14,087 nucleotides of DNA from JAXHLG01 sp046497225 (GCA_046497225.1 JAWOGA010000032.1:1-14087); one strand, 5' to 3'; shown: positions 1 to 6,988, counted from the first letter of the stretch. Program-made: numbers and translations. The notes: generated by a model not told the origin, from the letters alone.

Positions 1-796
1 CTTTGTAGTCAACATTATCATACTTCACAAAAGGAGCTAGAAGAGTGTCAAAATTAGATACAGCCTGAGCCACGGCGGTTTCTCCTTGTGTCGTGTAGAA
101 AAAATTAACCAATTGACCTAATGCTGGACGGAAATGTTTTGGCGGCTTACAAGAAATTTTTCCTTCTACTCCAGTAAATCCAGTAGTTAAAATATCCTGC
201 AAGTCCCACCCACAACAATAAGCGGCGATTTTATCCAAATCATGAATATGAAGGTCTCCTTCTTCGTGATTCTTTTTAATATTCTTAGGGTAAACTCTTT
301 CTACCCAGTATTTACTGCTAACAATGGAGGAAATGTAATTATTTAACCCCTGCAAGGAATAAGCCATATTGGAATTTTCCTTAACCTGCCAATCTATTTC
401 TTTGATATATTGATCTACTAAATCTACCGCTTCCTCCAAAGATTTTTCCGTATCTCTAAGTTTTCTTCTTTTTTCTCTGTAAAGAATGTAAGCTTTAGCG
501 GTTTTCTCATAATCAAGTACCATTAAGACTTTTTCCACCAAATCTTGGATATCCTCAATTTTGGGAATTTGCCCAGGCTTAGAACCTTTTTTCAACATTT
601 GAACTACCTTGTCCGTCACCTTCTTGGCTTTTTGAACGCCACCCTCCCCTGTTTCTTTAAAAGATTTGTAAACGGCTTCCTGAATTTTAGCTTGATCAAA
701 ATTAACTACAGAGCCATCTCTCTTAACCACCTTTTCTAAACTTTGTTTAGATTTTTTTTGACTGGCCGAATTTTGCTGTTTCGTATTTTTTTTCAT
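1..796 (-). CDS. nrdD: Anaerobic ribonucleoside-triphosphate reductase, class III (5' part only)
   Basis: Reduces ribonucleoside triphosphates to deoxy forms by glycyl-radical chemistry in the cytoplasm. The gene runs off the left edge, so only the first 265 codons are visible; the C-terminal glycyl radical loop lies outside. A basic, Gln/Ser-rich leader of about 20 residues precedes an ATP-cone (about 20-113), recognised by VVKRDGSVVNFDQAKI, the same signature as in NrdR next door. The catalytic-barrel entry follows: EEGDLHIHDLDKIAAYCC (178-195), GWDLQDILTTGF, then a PPKHFRPALGQLVNFF stretch and FDTLLAPFVKYD, all typical of class III NrdD. The ATG at 796-794 has a G-rich ribosome binding site (GGGGGAAG) 9 bases upstream. 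It starts 70 bases after nrdR on the same strand with no terminator between, so the two are probably co-transcribed. Class is inferred from these motifs; the activase NrdG is not in view. Confidence 0.88.
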   Translation of the reverse strand, partial: MKKNTKQQNSASQKKSKQSLEKVVKRDGSVVNFDQAKIQEAVYKSFKETGEGGVQKAKKVTDKVVQMLKKGSKPGQIPKIEDIQDLVEKVLMVLDYEKTAKAYILYREKRRKLRDTEKSLEEAVDLVDQYIKEIDWQVKENSNMAYSLQGLNNYISSIVSSKYWVERVYPKNIKKNHEEGDLHIHDLDKIAAYCCGWDLQDILTTGFTGVEGKISCKPPKHFRPALGQLVNFFYTTQGETAVAQAVSNFDTLLAPFVKYDNVDYK

Positions 797-866
797 TTTT
801 TCTGTCTTCCCCCAAGTTTAATTTTTATTAATATATATTAAAATATTTTATCTAATCAAACACTCT

Positions 867-1319
867 CTACTGTTTATTCTCTAATTTATTTAATTCTTTA
901 ATAAATCTTTCTCCGCTCCCAAAAGATTTAAAAACTGAAGCAAATCTCAAATAAGCAACCTCATCCTTCTTTTTTAATTTCTCCAATATAATCCGGCCTA
1001 TTTTTTTGGAAGATATCTCCTCCTTTCCTAAACAATTAATTTCCGCCTCCACATCTGCCATAAGCTGTTTTAAGGCTTCGCCTTTTATCCTTTTATTAGT
1101 AGCAAGCTTAACCCCTTCTTCCATTTTTTCCTTCTTATACTCTTCTCTACTACCATCTCTTTTAACTACTAACATATTTAGCATTTCTATTTGCTCATAT
1201 GTAGAAAATCTCTTTTGGCAAGCCTCGCAAATCCTTCTTCTTCTAATAGCGGTTTCACTACTGGTATCCCGGGAATCAACCACTCTCGTATCCTTGTTGT
1301 GGCAAAAAGGACATTTCAT
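867..1319 (-). CDS. nrdR: Transcriptional repressor NrdR
   Basis: NrdR is the nucleotide-sensing repressor of ribonucleotide reductase genes; it binds ATP or dATP through an ATP-cone and DNA through a zinc ribbon. Counting from MKCPFC, the zinc ribbon has CPFC near residue 3 and CEAC near residue 31, with the basic RRRR stretch just before CEAC. The ATP-cone begins at LVVKRDGSREEY and covers most of the remaining protein, ending near AYLRFASVFKSF, the usual NrdR ending. The length of 150 residues is normal. The frame extends 9 bases further to a TTG at 1328, but the ATG at 1319-1317 gives the canonical MKCPFC start, so I chose it. Upstream lie a good promoter and an NrdR box, and downstream nrdD, which indicates an autoregulated nrdR-nrdD unit. 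Confidence 0.96.
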   Translation of the reverse strand: MKCPFCHNKDTRVVDSRDTSSETAIRRRRICEACQKRFSTYEQIEMLNMLVVKRDGSREEYKKEKMEEGVKLATNKRIKGEALKQLMADVEAEINCLGKEEISSKKIGRIILEKLKKKDEVAYLRFASVFKSFGSGERFIKELNKLENKQ

Positions 1320-1344
1320 GCTATTCAATTATTTTTTAACGAAA

Positions 1345-1360
1345 ACACAATATATTGTAG
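1345..1360. promoter_or_regulatory. NrdR box
   Basis: The 16-mer ACACAATATATTGTAG matches the known NrdR-box consensus (ACACWATATWTTGTGT) at all but the last two positions and is near-palindromic. It lies between the nrdR promoter and the nrdR start, about 28 bases downstream of the predicted transcription start, where a bound repressor would block transcription. NrdR usually binds paired boxes. A degenerate partner with an intact ACACAA half-site lies at 1378-1393, 33 bases away centre to centre (about three helical turns), overlapping the promoter start region. The second site is only a guess. Confidence 0.8.
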
Positions 1361-1394
1361 CCTAATTTGTTCTTACAACACAACTACATTTCTT

Positions 1395-1422
1395 ATTTTA
1401 TTTTTTATACAAAATCTGTCAA
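1395..1422 (-). promoter_or_regulatory. Promoter of nrdR-nrdD
   Basis: On the minus strand a perfect -35 TTGACA (1422-1417) is followed by a 16-base spacer and the -10 TAAAAT (1400-1395). Transcription would start near 1388, giving a leader of about 70 bases that contains the NrdR box. Spacing and position fit a sigma-70-type promoter under NrdR control. Confidence 0.65.
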
Positions 1423-1559
1423 TAGTATTTTTAAAAAAATATTTAAGTTACCCCGAAAAAGCAAAAGAAAATCATGGATCAATAAAAAATTTTCAAAATA
1501 ACAAACAATACCGCAATCACTATGATACTATAATTTTAAATCAATTTACAAAATAAAAC

Positions 1560-1588
1560 TTGTATTCAAAACAAAATTATTGTAAAAT
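1560..1588 (+). promoter_or_regulatory. Probable promoter of the MEMO/LigB-like gene
   Basis: TTGTAT (1560-1565), a 17-base spacer and TAAAAT (1583-1588) would start transcription about 26 bases before the ATG at 1621. The surrounding stretch is very AT-rich, so chance matches are common. A second TATAAT at 1529-1534 lacks a -35. The rest of the divergent gap between 1320 and 1620 holds only the nrdR control elements. Confidence 0.4.
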
Positions 1589-1620
1589 AAAGCTAAATTA
1601 AGAACTTAAAATTTATAATT

Positions 1621-2418
1621 ATGTTGAACTTCGTCGGAATTTCAACTTTTTCCCCTGCGGTTATCCCCAATATTGCCGGAAAATACCACAATCTAACCAA
1701 GAAGACAGTCAAATCAATAACCGATTTAAGCGAAGAGCTGGTTAAATATCAACCGGATACTATTTTTTTGGTTTCACCCCGAGGACCTATGAGGTATGAT
1801 AAATTTACTATCAATCTAGAAAAAAATTTAAAGGGAAGTTTTTCAAAATTTGGCATGGTAGATGATGAAGAGTACAGTTTCCAAGGAAATTATGAGCTTT
1901 CCAAAAAGATCTTGAAAGAATTAAGAAAAACCGATTTCCCCATAGAGGCAGTGCAAGAAGAAGAAATAGACTATGGCTCTTTGGTTCCGCTTTCATTTTT
2001 TTATGACAAAATGAAAAAGAAACCTAAAATAGTCTCTTTAACTTTCACTTCTTTGGATTTAAAAACTCATTATAAACTAGGTCAAGAGCTTAAAAAAATT
2101 TTCAATAAAATGGAAGAAAATATAGCCTTTATTGCTTGCGGAGATCTTTCACAAAGAATCTCAGAAAACTCCCCGGCCGGATATTCTCCTTACGGAACTA
2201 AATTTGACCAAGCCGTTATAACAACTCTCAAAAAAGGAGACACTCACAGCCTTTTAAATTTTAATTTAGACTATTGCAAAGAAGCCGGGGAAATAGGTTT
2301 TAAATCTATTGCAATAGCCCTCGGTCTCGTGGCTGACACCAAAAGCGATTTTCAGCAATTATCTTACGAGGCTCCATTGGGATCCGGTTTTTTAATCGGA
2401 AAATGGAGGCTAAGATAA
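1621..2418 (+). CDS. MEMO/LigB-fold protein (AmmeMemoRadiSam protein B-like), metal ligands apparently lost
   Basis: The 265-residue protein follows the pattern of the class III extradiol dioxygenase-like family that includes MEMO1 and AmmeMemoRadiSam system protein B. Landmarks in order: N-terminal strand ending in IPNIAGKY (15-22), KPDTI-type YQPDTIFLVSPRGP (43-56), a GDFG-like GSFSKFG (72-78), DYGSLVPLSFF (117-127), IACGDLSQRI (171-180), SPAGYSPYGTKFD (184-196), EAGEIGFKSIAIALG (221-235) and SYEAPLGSGF (248-257). The length is normal. As I recall the family, its members have histidine in an HPP-like motif and in SPHG, DHG and DLSH; here these positions are F10, R54, Y118 and Q178. The fold assignment is fairly secure, but dioxygenase activity is unlikely. 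E250 and C219 remain. The gene stands alone after a short AT-rich leader with no clear Shine-Dalgarno. No AMMECR1 or radical-SAM partner is in the window. Confidence 0.75.
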   Translation: MLNFVGISTFSPAVIPNIAGKYHNLTKKTVKSITDLSEELVKYQPDTIFLVSPRGPMRYDKFTINLEKNLKGSFSKFGMVDDEEYSFQGNYELSKKILKELRKTDFPIEAVQEEEIDYGSLVPLSFFYDKMKKKPKIVSLTFTSLDLKTHYKLGQELKKIFNKMEENIAFIACGDLSQRISENSPAGYSPYGTKFDQAVITTLKKGDTHSLLNFNLDYCKEAGEIGFKSIAIALGLVADTKSDFQQLSYEAPLGSGFLIGKWRLR

Positions 2419-2503
2419 AATTAATCCTAATTATTATATTTTGATTTTTCCCATATTTATGCTATTTTCAATAATAAATGTGGATAAAGTTTAAATAATG
2501 CTA

Positions 2504-2531
2504 TTGACATATTTCAAAACAAATTTAAAAT
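2504..2531 (+). promoter_or_regulatory. Probable promoter of the lysozyme-like gene
   Basis: A perfect TTGACA (2504-2509), a 16-base spacer and TAAAAT (2526-2531) precede the ATG at 2600 by about 60 bases. No convincing terminator follows the upstream gene ending at 2418, so read-through is also possible. Confidence 0.5.
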
Positions 2532-2599
2532 AGTAATAGGTTTTTAAATAACTAATGATCAATACAAAGATTTCGGTTTAACCCGATAAATAAATATAA

Positions 2600-3742
2600 A
2601 TGAAAATAAAAAGAAACTATTATTGCATAGTTGATGAAAACAACAAGCCCGATTTTAGATTTCTTTTTGAGTCTTTTGAAGACGCTCAAAAAAAAGTTAA
2701 CAAGATTAAAAATTCCACCAAAGGTCAAACTGTCCTGCTTGGAAAAAACAAGAAGGACTTTTTTGTTGACGGAATAAGGAAAGACTTTGTCGCTCCTCAT
2801 AAAAAGCTTCACATTAAAAAGGGATGCTGGTCTAAGTTAAAGGTAAAAAAACTAAGCTTACTGGAAAACGTAAATCCGGAAAATTTCTTCAAACTTGTGG
2901 TTAAATCAAAAGAAAATAATTTTTCTTTTGAAAAGAGAGAAGCCAGAGAAATAAACATCCCTTCAAAAAAACCCAGTTTAAAAATTCCGGAAATTTGCCA
3001 GAACTTCTTTGATGTCAAAAACTTTAATTGGGAAACATCTCTTCTAAAAACTAAAGGGTTCTCTTTAGGGGTAATATTTCTTTTATTCACTGCCTCAATA
3101 ACCTCTCTCTTAATCCAAAAAAATGCAAGTGAAGATGTGGCTTATAAAATATCTCAAGCCCAAACCAATGCTATTAAAAAAACCAGTGAACTCAGAACTA
3201 AAGTTTTAGGTAAATCCGAAGAAAAAGACGATAATTCAGAAGAAGAATTAAATAGTTTTGTTTTGGAGACATTGCAAAGATTTGACGAAGTTAAACAAGA
3301 AGAATTATCCGGTGAAATTAAGAAGATGGTAGGAGGGACTCCAATGGAAAAAATGACTCCCTATATAGCAAACAAAGACAGAAGAGTAGCTGCTTTTCTG
3401 GTAGCAATCGCCAAAAAAGAAAGTAATTGGGGTAAAAGAGTTCCGGTTTTGAACGGCCAGGATTGCTACAATTACTGGGGATACAGGGGTATAAGAGATA
3501 GGATGGGAACAGGAGGACACACTTGTTTTGATAGCCCTAAGGATGCAGTAGACACCGTTGCCGGAAGATTAAAAGATTTAGTTGAAGCCGATATAGACAC
3601 GCCGGAAGAAATGGTAATATGGAAATGCGGCTCCTCTTGCGCAGCCCATTCTGATTATAGCGTAAAAAAATGGATAAGCGATGTAGAGATGTATTTTGAT
3701 AAATTTCAAGACCAGGAACAAGAAGTTGATACCAGGGCTTGA
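2600..3742 (+). CDS. Membrane-anchored lysozyme-like (glucosaminidase/transglycosylase-type) protein
   Basis: A 380-residue protein with no N-terminal signal peptide. Residues 1-150 are basic and probably cytoplasmic. One strong membrane helix (GFSLGVIFLLFTASITSLLI, 153-172) follows, then a charged, partly helical stalk (about 178-243) and a compact C-terminal domain (about 244-368). That domain has the lysozyme-fold look: PMEKMTPYIA (248-257), FLVAIAKKESNWG (266-278) with E274 as the candidate catalytic acid, then YNYWGYRG (290-297), TGGHTCFDSPKDAVD (304-318) and a closing VKKWISDVEMYF. Type II topology would put this domain outside the membrane. C289, C309, C343 and C347 could form two disulfides. 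Role in peptidoglycan cleavage is inferred; the N-terminal region is not recognised. The stop is followed by a strong bidirectional terminator. No Shine-Dalgarno precedes the ATG. Confidence 0.72.
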   Translation: MKIKRNYYCIVDENNKPDFRFLFESFEDAQKKVNKIKNSTKGQTVLLGKNKKDFFVDGIRKDFVAPHKKLHIKKGCWSKLKVKKLSLLENVNPENFFKLVVKSKENNFSFEKREAREINIPSKKPSLKIPEICQNFFDVKNFNWETSLLKTKGFSLGVIFLLFTASITSLLIQKNASEDVAYKISQAQTNAIKKTSELRTKVLGKSEEKDDNSEEELNSFVLETLQRFDEVKQEELSGEIKKMVGGTPMEKMTPYIANKDRRVAAFLVAIAKKESNWGKRVPVLNGQDCYNYWGYRGIRDRMGTGGHTCFDSPKDAVDTVAGRLKDLVEADIDTPEEMVIWKCGSSCAAHSDYSVKKWISDVEMYFDKFQDQEQEVDTRA

Positions 3743-3772
3743 TTTTAGACTTTTTCTCCAACAATACAAAAT

Positions 3773-3800
3773 AAAAACTCTCGCCTGAGCGAGAGTTTTT
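3773..3800. terminator. Bidirectional intrinsic terminator
   Basis: A perfect 12-bp stem (AAAAACTCTCGC with its complement) with a CTGA tetraloop, A-rich on one side and T-rich on the other. It serves the lysozyme-like gene on the plus strand and the cold-shock gene on the minus strand, which converge here. Confidence 0.92.
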
Positions 3801-3831
3801 TGACAACCTTTATGTGTAAAAATTTTTGCTA

Positions 3832-4035
3832 CTAGTCAACCTTGGAAACATCAACAGCATTTTTACCTCTGGGAGTGTCGGTCAATTCGAAACTGACTTT
3901 GTCGCCTTCTTGAAGATCATTGTATTCAAGACCTTCAACTAAAGCACTGGCGTGAAAAAAGATTCCTTTTTCTGAGTCTTCATGTTTGATGAAGCCGAAA
4001 CCTTTATCAGTCAGTTTTTCAATAACTCCTTCCAT
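3832..4035 (-). CDS. csp: Cold-shock domain protein
   Basis: A 67-residue single cold-shock domain, a five-stranded OB-fold that binds single-stranded RNA and DNA and melts RNA structure. RNP1 is KGFGFI (11-16) and RNP2 is IFFHAS (25-30); LQEGDKVSFEL and TPRGKNAVDV are the usual later strands. The N-terminal KWFN of classical CspA is replaced by EKLT, so one of the surface aromatics used in nucleic-acid stacking is missing. The gene is monocistronic: an upstream promoter predicts a leader of about 75 bases, and the shared terminator lies just beyond the stop. The ATG is preceded by no clear Shine-Dalgarno, so initiation may depend on the leader. Paralogue letter cannot be assigned. Confidence 0.95.
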   Translation of the reverse strand: MEGVIEKLTDKGFGFIKHEDSEKGIFFHASALVEGLEYNDLQEGDKVSFELTDTPRGKNAVDVSKVD

Positions 4036-4115
4036 TGTATTGATTCAATTTAAAACTTTAATTTAGAAATTCTAACAAAAATCGACCAACCCTTTGCCAG
4101 AATTACCTTATCTTT

Positions 4116-4144
4116 ATCTTTTCATAAAAAGATATTCTTGTCAA
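4116..4144 (-). promoter_or_regulatory. Probable promoter of the cold-shock gene
   Basis: Minus-strand TTGACA (4144-4139), a 17-base spacer ending in TGA (extended -10-like) and AAAGAT (4121-4116). The -10 is weak. An 8-bp inverted repeat (TATCTTTT 4115-4122, AAAAGATA 4127-4134) sits on the spacer and -10 and could be a regulator site. Another TTGACA lies at 4165-4160, but no -10 is properly spaced from it. Confidence 0.45.
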
Positions 4145-4175
4145 TCTCAATTCATTTTTTGTCAACAAAACTTGA

Positions 4176-4248
4176 GAAAACAGTCAAAATTAGCCTACTT
4201 TATCTAGTTAAATTTCTACAATAAGAAATCCCGGTTATGACTGTTTTC
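4176..4248. repeat. Inverted repeat with nested hairpin upstream of the cold-shock gene
   Basis: GAAAACAGTCA (4176-4186) is matched exactly by its reverse complement at 4238-4248, with TTGA-type flanks continuing the symmetry imperfectly. Inside it a second stem, ATTTCT/AGAAAT (4212-4217 and 4224-4229), has a 6-base loop. It lies in the 258-base gap between the flippase stop and the cold-shock start. No run of T follows a compact stem, so it is not a classical terminator. Function unknown. Confidence 0.5.
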
Positions 4249-4293
4249 AATGAAAAAATAATGTTTATCAAGAAGCGTTTAATTATACAATAA

Positions 4294-5595
4294 TCAATTA
4301 TTGTAACTATTGCTTTTAAAAATAAACACCCCTGCAATTGCAACAGCCAAAAGCTGAAAGAAAACATTTATAAATATGATAGACTTTATAGAATCACCAA
4401 ATAGGAGAAGAGTAATAGATAAAAATAAAGCTAAAATTACAAACACATAAGAAATTTTTTTATTATCCAGAGATATCAAGTAATGATAAAAAAGGTTGGC
4501 AAAAGAGAAGAGAGAAGCTTGTACGCCCACCCATCCCAAATAATTATAAGCTCCTAAATACTTACCCGAAAAAAGAATTCCTAAAATTATTTTTGGAAAA
4601 AGAAAATAAGCAAAACAAGATGTAAGCACTATTAAAAACAAAATAATAGAAGCATACTTTAAAAAATGGGAAGTTTTTTTATTTTTATGGTAGTTTGCTG
4701 CCGACATAGAAAAAATAACGGGAATTAAAGAATTAGTCATAAAAAAAATAATCTTTCCCGCAATCATTAAGGCCCCGTATTGACCAGCTTCAAGAGCTGA
4801 AAGATTATGCTTAGCCATAACCATATCTACATTAATTAATATATTTATAGCTAAATTTCCCACCAAAACAGAGAGGGCATATTTTTTCAGAAAAGAAGGA
4901 TTTAAATTTATTTTTTTAATTTCCTTTTTAGCTGTCTTTAAATAACAACTGCGATAATTTCTAATTAAAAAAACGGAAAGGACAAAAGTTGCCAATGCTG
5001 AAATAACCAATGACCCAGTAACTCCCCCAAGAGAAAACCCTAGCTTCAACAACAAAATAACTGATAAAAGTTTCGCGAAAGCTCTAAAAATGCCAAGCAG
5101 TCTAAACTCACTAAACATTTGCCACCCCCTAAGCACCCCATTATTTATAGCCACAAAAATAAAAATGAAAACTGCCACCCAAATAAACACAATTGGCAAA
5201 ACATGTTCTATTTTTAAAAAATCTGCCAATAAAGGACTAACAAAAATACCTCCAAGCACCATTCCCAGGGCAGGTATGAAGATTTTTTTCCTGAAGAGCA
5301 AAGTTAAATAATAAGAATAAGCTTGATTATTTTCGGCTTTATAAATTGAATGGCATTTAGCGGAAATTGTCCCAATAGATAAAAATAAAATAGAAAAAAT
5401 AGAAAAAATTGCCAATAAAGACTCTGCTTCTCCGTAAACTTCAACCTCAACCATCCGCCCTAAAATAATATGGAAAACATAATTCAACACCCCTATCATC
5501 AAACTTCCCGTAAAAACAACAACGGAATTCCTTAAAAAATCCGTTTTAAAAAAGTTTTTTATTTGTTTGATTGTTTGTTCTATTTTTATTTTCAA
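4294..5595 (-). CDS. Polysaccharide/oligosaccharide flippase (Wzx-like, MOP superfamily)
   Basis: A 433-residue polytopic membrane protein with about 12 hydrophobic segments spread through its length, typical of Wzx-type flippases that move lipid-linked sugars across the membrane. Family-like features are the N-terminal amphipathic lead, the first helix pair with ILGRMVEVEVYGEAESL (44-60; the loop that in this family reads like GxxxYG), the repeated NNGVLRGWQMFSEFRLLG segment (about 151-168) and AGQYGALMIAGKI in the second half (about 269-281). The start appears to be TTG at 5595-5593, with AAGGA only 2 bases upstream; the next in-frame Met is about residue 33, inside the first helix. No glycosyltransferases are adjacent, so the substrate cannot be named. 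The stop is TGA. Divergent from the next plus-strand gene. Confidence 0.82.
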   Translation of the reverse strand: MKIKIEQTIKQIKNFFKTDFLRNSVVVFTGSLMIGVLNYVFHIILGRMVEVEVYGEAESLLAIFSIFSILFLSIGTISAKCHSIYKAENNQAYSYYLTLLFRKKIFIPALGMVLGGIFVSPLLADFLKIEHVLPIVFIWVAVFIFIFVAINNGVLRGWQMFSEFRLLGIFRAFAKLLSVILLLKLGFSLGGVTGSLVISALATFVLSVFLIRNYRSCYLKTAKKEIKKINLNPSFLKKYALSVLVGNLAINILINVDMVMAKHNLSALEAGQYGALMIAGKIIFFMTNSLIPVIFSMSAANYHKNKKTSHFLKYASIILFLIVLTSCFAYFLFPKIILGILFSGKYLGAYNYLGWVGVQASLFSFANLFYHYLISLDNKKISYVFVILALFLSITLLLFGDSIKSIIFINVFFQLLAVAIAGVFIFKSNSYNN

Positions 5596-5645
5596 AATCC
5601 TTGTTTAATGATATAATTCAGAATAATTGAGGGTGAAAAATATTA

Positions 5646-5673
5646 TTCAAGTTAAATATAGCCTACATATAAT
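5646..5673 (+). promoter_or_regulatory. Possible promoter of the VTT-like gene
   Basis: A perfect TATAAT (5668-5673) lies 16 bases after a poor -35, TTCAAG (5646-5651). It predicts a leader of about 88 bases before the ATG at 5767. The rest of the 171-base divergent gap shows no clear structure. Confidence 0.35.
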
Positions 5674-5766
5674 TCGATGACAAGTTTCACAGTCGTTTCT
5701 AATGGCAATTTTCTGATGCTTGAACACTTTTTTCACAAAAAATTACTCGCATAACCATTTTACCAA

Positions 5767-6378
5767 ATGTTTTTTTCCTTTCAAAGATCCCTAACAACCG
5801 AGAAAGCTCTCAAGAGATTAATTCCCAAAATCAAATATCCCAAGCTTTTGCTTTTGGTTATTTCTATTTTTGTTGGATATTTAATATACAAGGATGAAAA
5901 CAATTTTCATTTTCATGCCACCATTGAATATCTGGGATATTTCGGGACGTTTTTATCCGGCCTTTTCTTCGTTTATGGTTTTACCACAGGACCGGCTGTA
6001 GCTTCCCTTTTGGTAATATCCGATATTCAAAACTTTTGGTTAGCGGGAGCGGCAGCTACTGCCGGTGTAATAGTTGGCAACTTTATTGTTTTTCGAGCTT
6101 TAAAAATATCAATTGCGAATGAACTGGACGACCTTTCCAGAAATAAACTTATGCGCTGGGCTATTGAAAAAACAAAAAAGTTAACCCCTTCTTTTGCCAG
6201 AGTTTATGTATTCCCTGCCATGGCAGGTTTTATTGCCGCCACACCTCTTCCGGATGAATTAGCGGTAGCTCTTCTTTCTTGGTCTAAAGATATGTCATTG
6301 GTAACATTTTCAACTGTTGCTTTTACTTTCAACACTTTCGGAATTTTTATCATCCTCTTAATCGGCAGAATGATATAA
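5767..6378 (+). CDS. Small integral membrane protein, VTT/DedA-like
   Basis: A 203-residue membrane protein. A short basic N-terminus (RSLTTEKALKRLIPKIKYPK) leads into helix 1 (about 26-41). A hydrophobic pair with a glycine/proline break follows (YGFTTGPAVASLLVI, 70-84), then GAAATAGVIVGNFIVFRAL (94-112), a charged soluble loop (about 115-145) and two final helices around ATPLPDELAVALL (158-170). Two half-re-entrant, Pro/Gly-broken segments, the second carrying PLPDE, resemble the VTT fold of DedA/SNARE-associated proteins, some of which act in lipid scrambling or export. The match is by pattern only and the protein is shorter than most. No Shine-Dalgarno is seen. It converges on the rplJL operon across a shared terminator. 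An unrelated small exporter is the main alternative. Confidence 0.5.
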   Translation: MFFSFQRSLTTEKALKRLIPKIKYPKLLLLVISIFVGYLIYKDENNFHFHATIEYLGYFGTFLSGLFFVYGFTTGPAVASLLVISDIQNFWLAGAAATAGVIVGNFIVFRALKISIANELDDLSRNKLMRWAIEKTKKLTPSFARVYVFPAMAGFIAATPLPDELAVALLSWSKDMSLVTFSTVAFTFNTFGIFIILLIGRMI

Positions 6379-6467
6379 AAGCACACCTTTAAAAACTTCC
6401 AGAAAAACCAGATAAAAAAATGAATAAGATATAGTATGAAAATATTTCAAATGCATAATTCCCAATA

Positions 6468-6499
6468 AAAAAGCCGCCTTGCTAACAGGTCGGCTTTTT
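6468..6499. terminator. Bidirectional terminator between the VTT-like gene and rplL
   Basis: AAAAAGCCG (6468-6476) pairs with CGGCTTTTT (6491-6499). After one mismatch the stem continues with four more pairs (one of them G-U) to a CTAA loop. The A and T runs on either side make it usable in both directions, for the plus-strand gene ending at 6378 and rplL ending at 6521. Confidence 0.9.
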
Positions 6500-6520
6500 C
6501 TAACAAATGAAATAAAATAA

Positions 6521-6988
6521 TTATTTCAATTCCACGCTTGCGCCCGCTTCTTCCAATTTCTTCTTCAATTCTTCCGCTTCCTCTTTAGGAGCCTTCTCCT
6601 TAATTACAGCAGGAGATCCATCTACTAAAGCCTTGGCATCTTTCAATCCTTTTCCAGTAATTTCTTTAACTACCTTAATAACTCCGATTTTTTGATTGCC
6701 GGCAGCGGTTAATTCAACATCAAAATCAGATTTTTCCTCTGCAGCAGCCTCTCCGCCTTCAGCAGCTGCTACTGGAGCGGCGGCCACAGGAGCGGCGGCG
6801 CTTACTCCAAATTTGTCCTCCAATACTTTTACTAATTCGGACAAATCCAACACACTCATTTTTTCAATCTCTTCAACAATTCCCTTAAACTTTTCGGGAA
6901 CTTCTACCTGAGATTCTTCTTTGGCTTCAGTAGCCTTGTTTTCTTCCTTGGCCTCTTTAGCCTCGGAATTCTTCTTTTCTTCAGTCAT
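6521..6988 (-). CDS. rplL: Ribosomal protein bL12 (L7/L12) with N-terminal extension
   Basis: Stalk protein of the large subunit; multiple copies bind L10 and recruit translational GTPases. The dimerisation domain is at about 34-62 (FKGIVEEIEKMSVLDLSELV and on), an Ala/Pro/Gly-rich hinge with two APVAA copies at about 63-86, and the C-terminal GTPase-binding domain after it, with KIGVIKVVKEITGKGLKDAK intact and a normal VELK end. The protein has 155 residues against the usual 120-125. The excess is a Lys/Glu-rich N-terminal tail of about 30 residues with repeated EAKE. An in-frame stop lies four codons upstream and no Met occurs inside the tail, so the tail is probably real. AGGA lies only 2 bases before the ATG. 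Second gene of the rplJL operon, 86 bases after rplJ. Confidence 0.97.
   Translation of the reverse strand: MTEEKKNSEAKEAKEENKATEAKEESQVEVPEKFKGIVEEIEKMSVLDLSELVKVLEDKFGVSAAAPVAAAPVAAAEGGEAAAEEKSDFDVELTAAGNQKIGVIKVVKEITGKGLKDAKALVDGSPAVIKEKAPKEEAEELKKKLEEAGASVELK

Noticed and set aside
545..739. Plus-strand 64-codon open frame
   Set aside because: It is antisense to the ATP-cone coding region of nrdD and has no start signal.
1006..1556. Two overlapping plus-strand open frames
   Set aside because: They lie opposite nrdR and its control region; the minus-strand NrdR protein explains the sequence fully.
4286..4305. Nearly perfect 9-bp inverted repeat spanning the flippase stop
   Set aside because: It is purely A/T except for one pair and has a 2-base loop and no T run; expected by chance in such AT-rich sequence, so not called a terminator.
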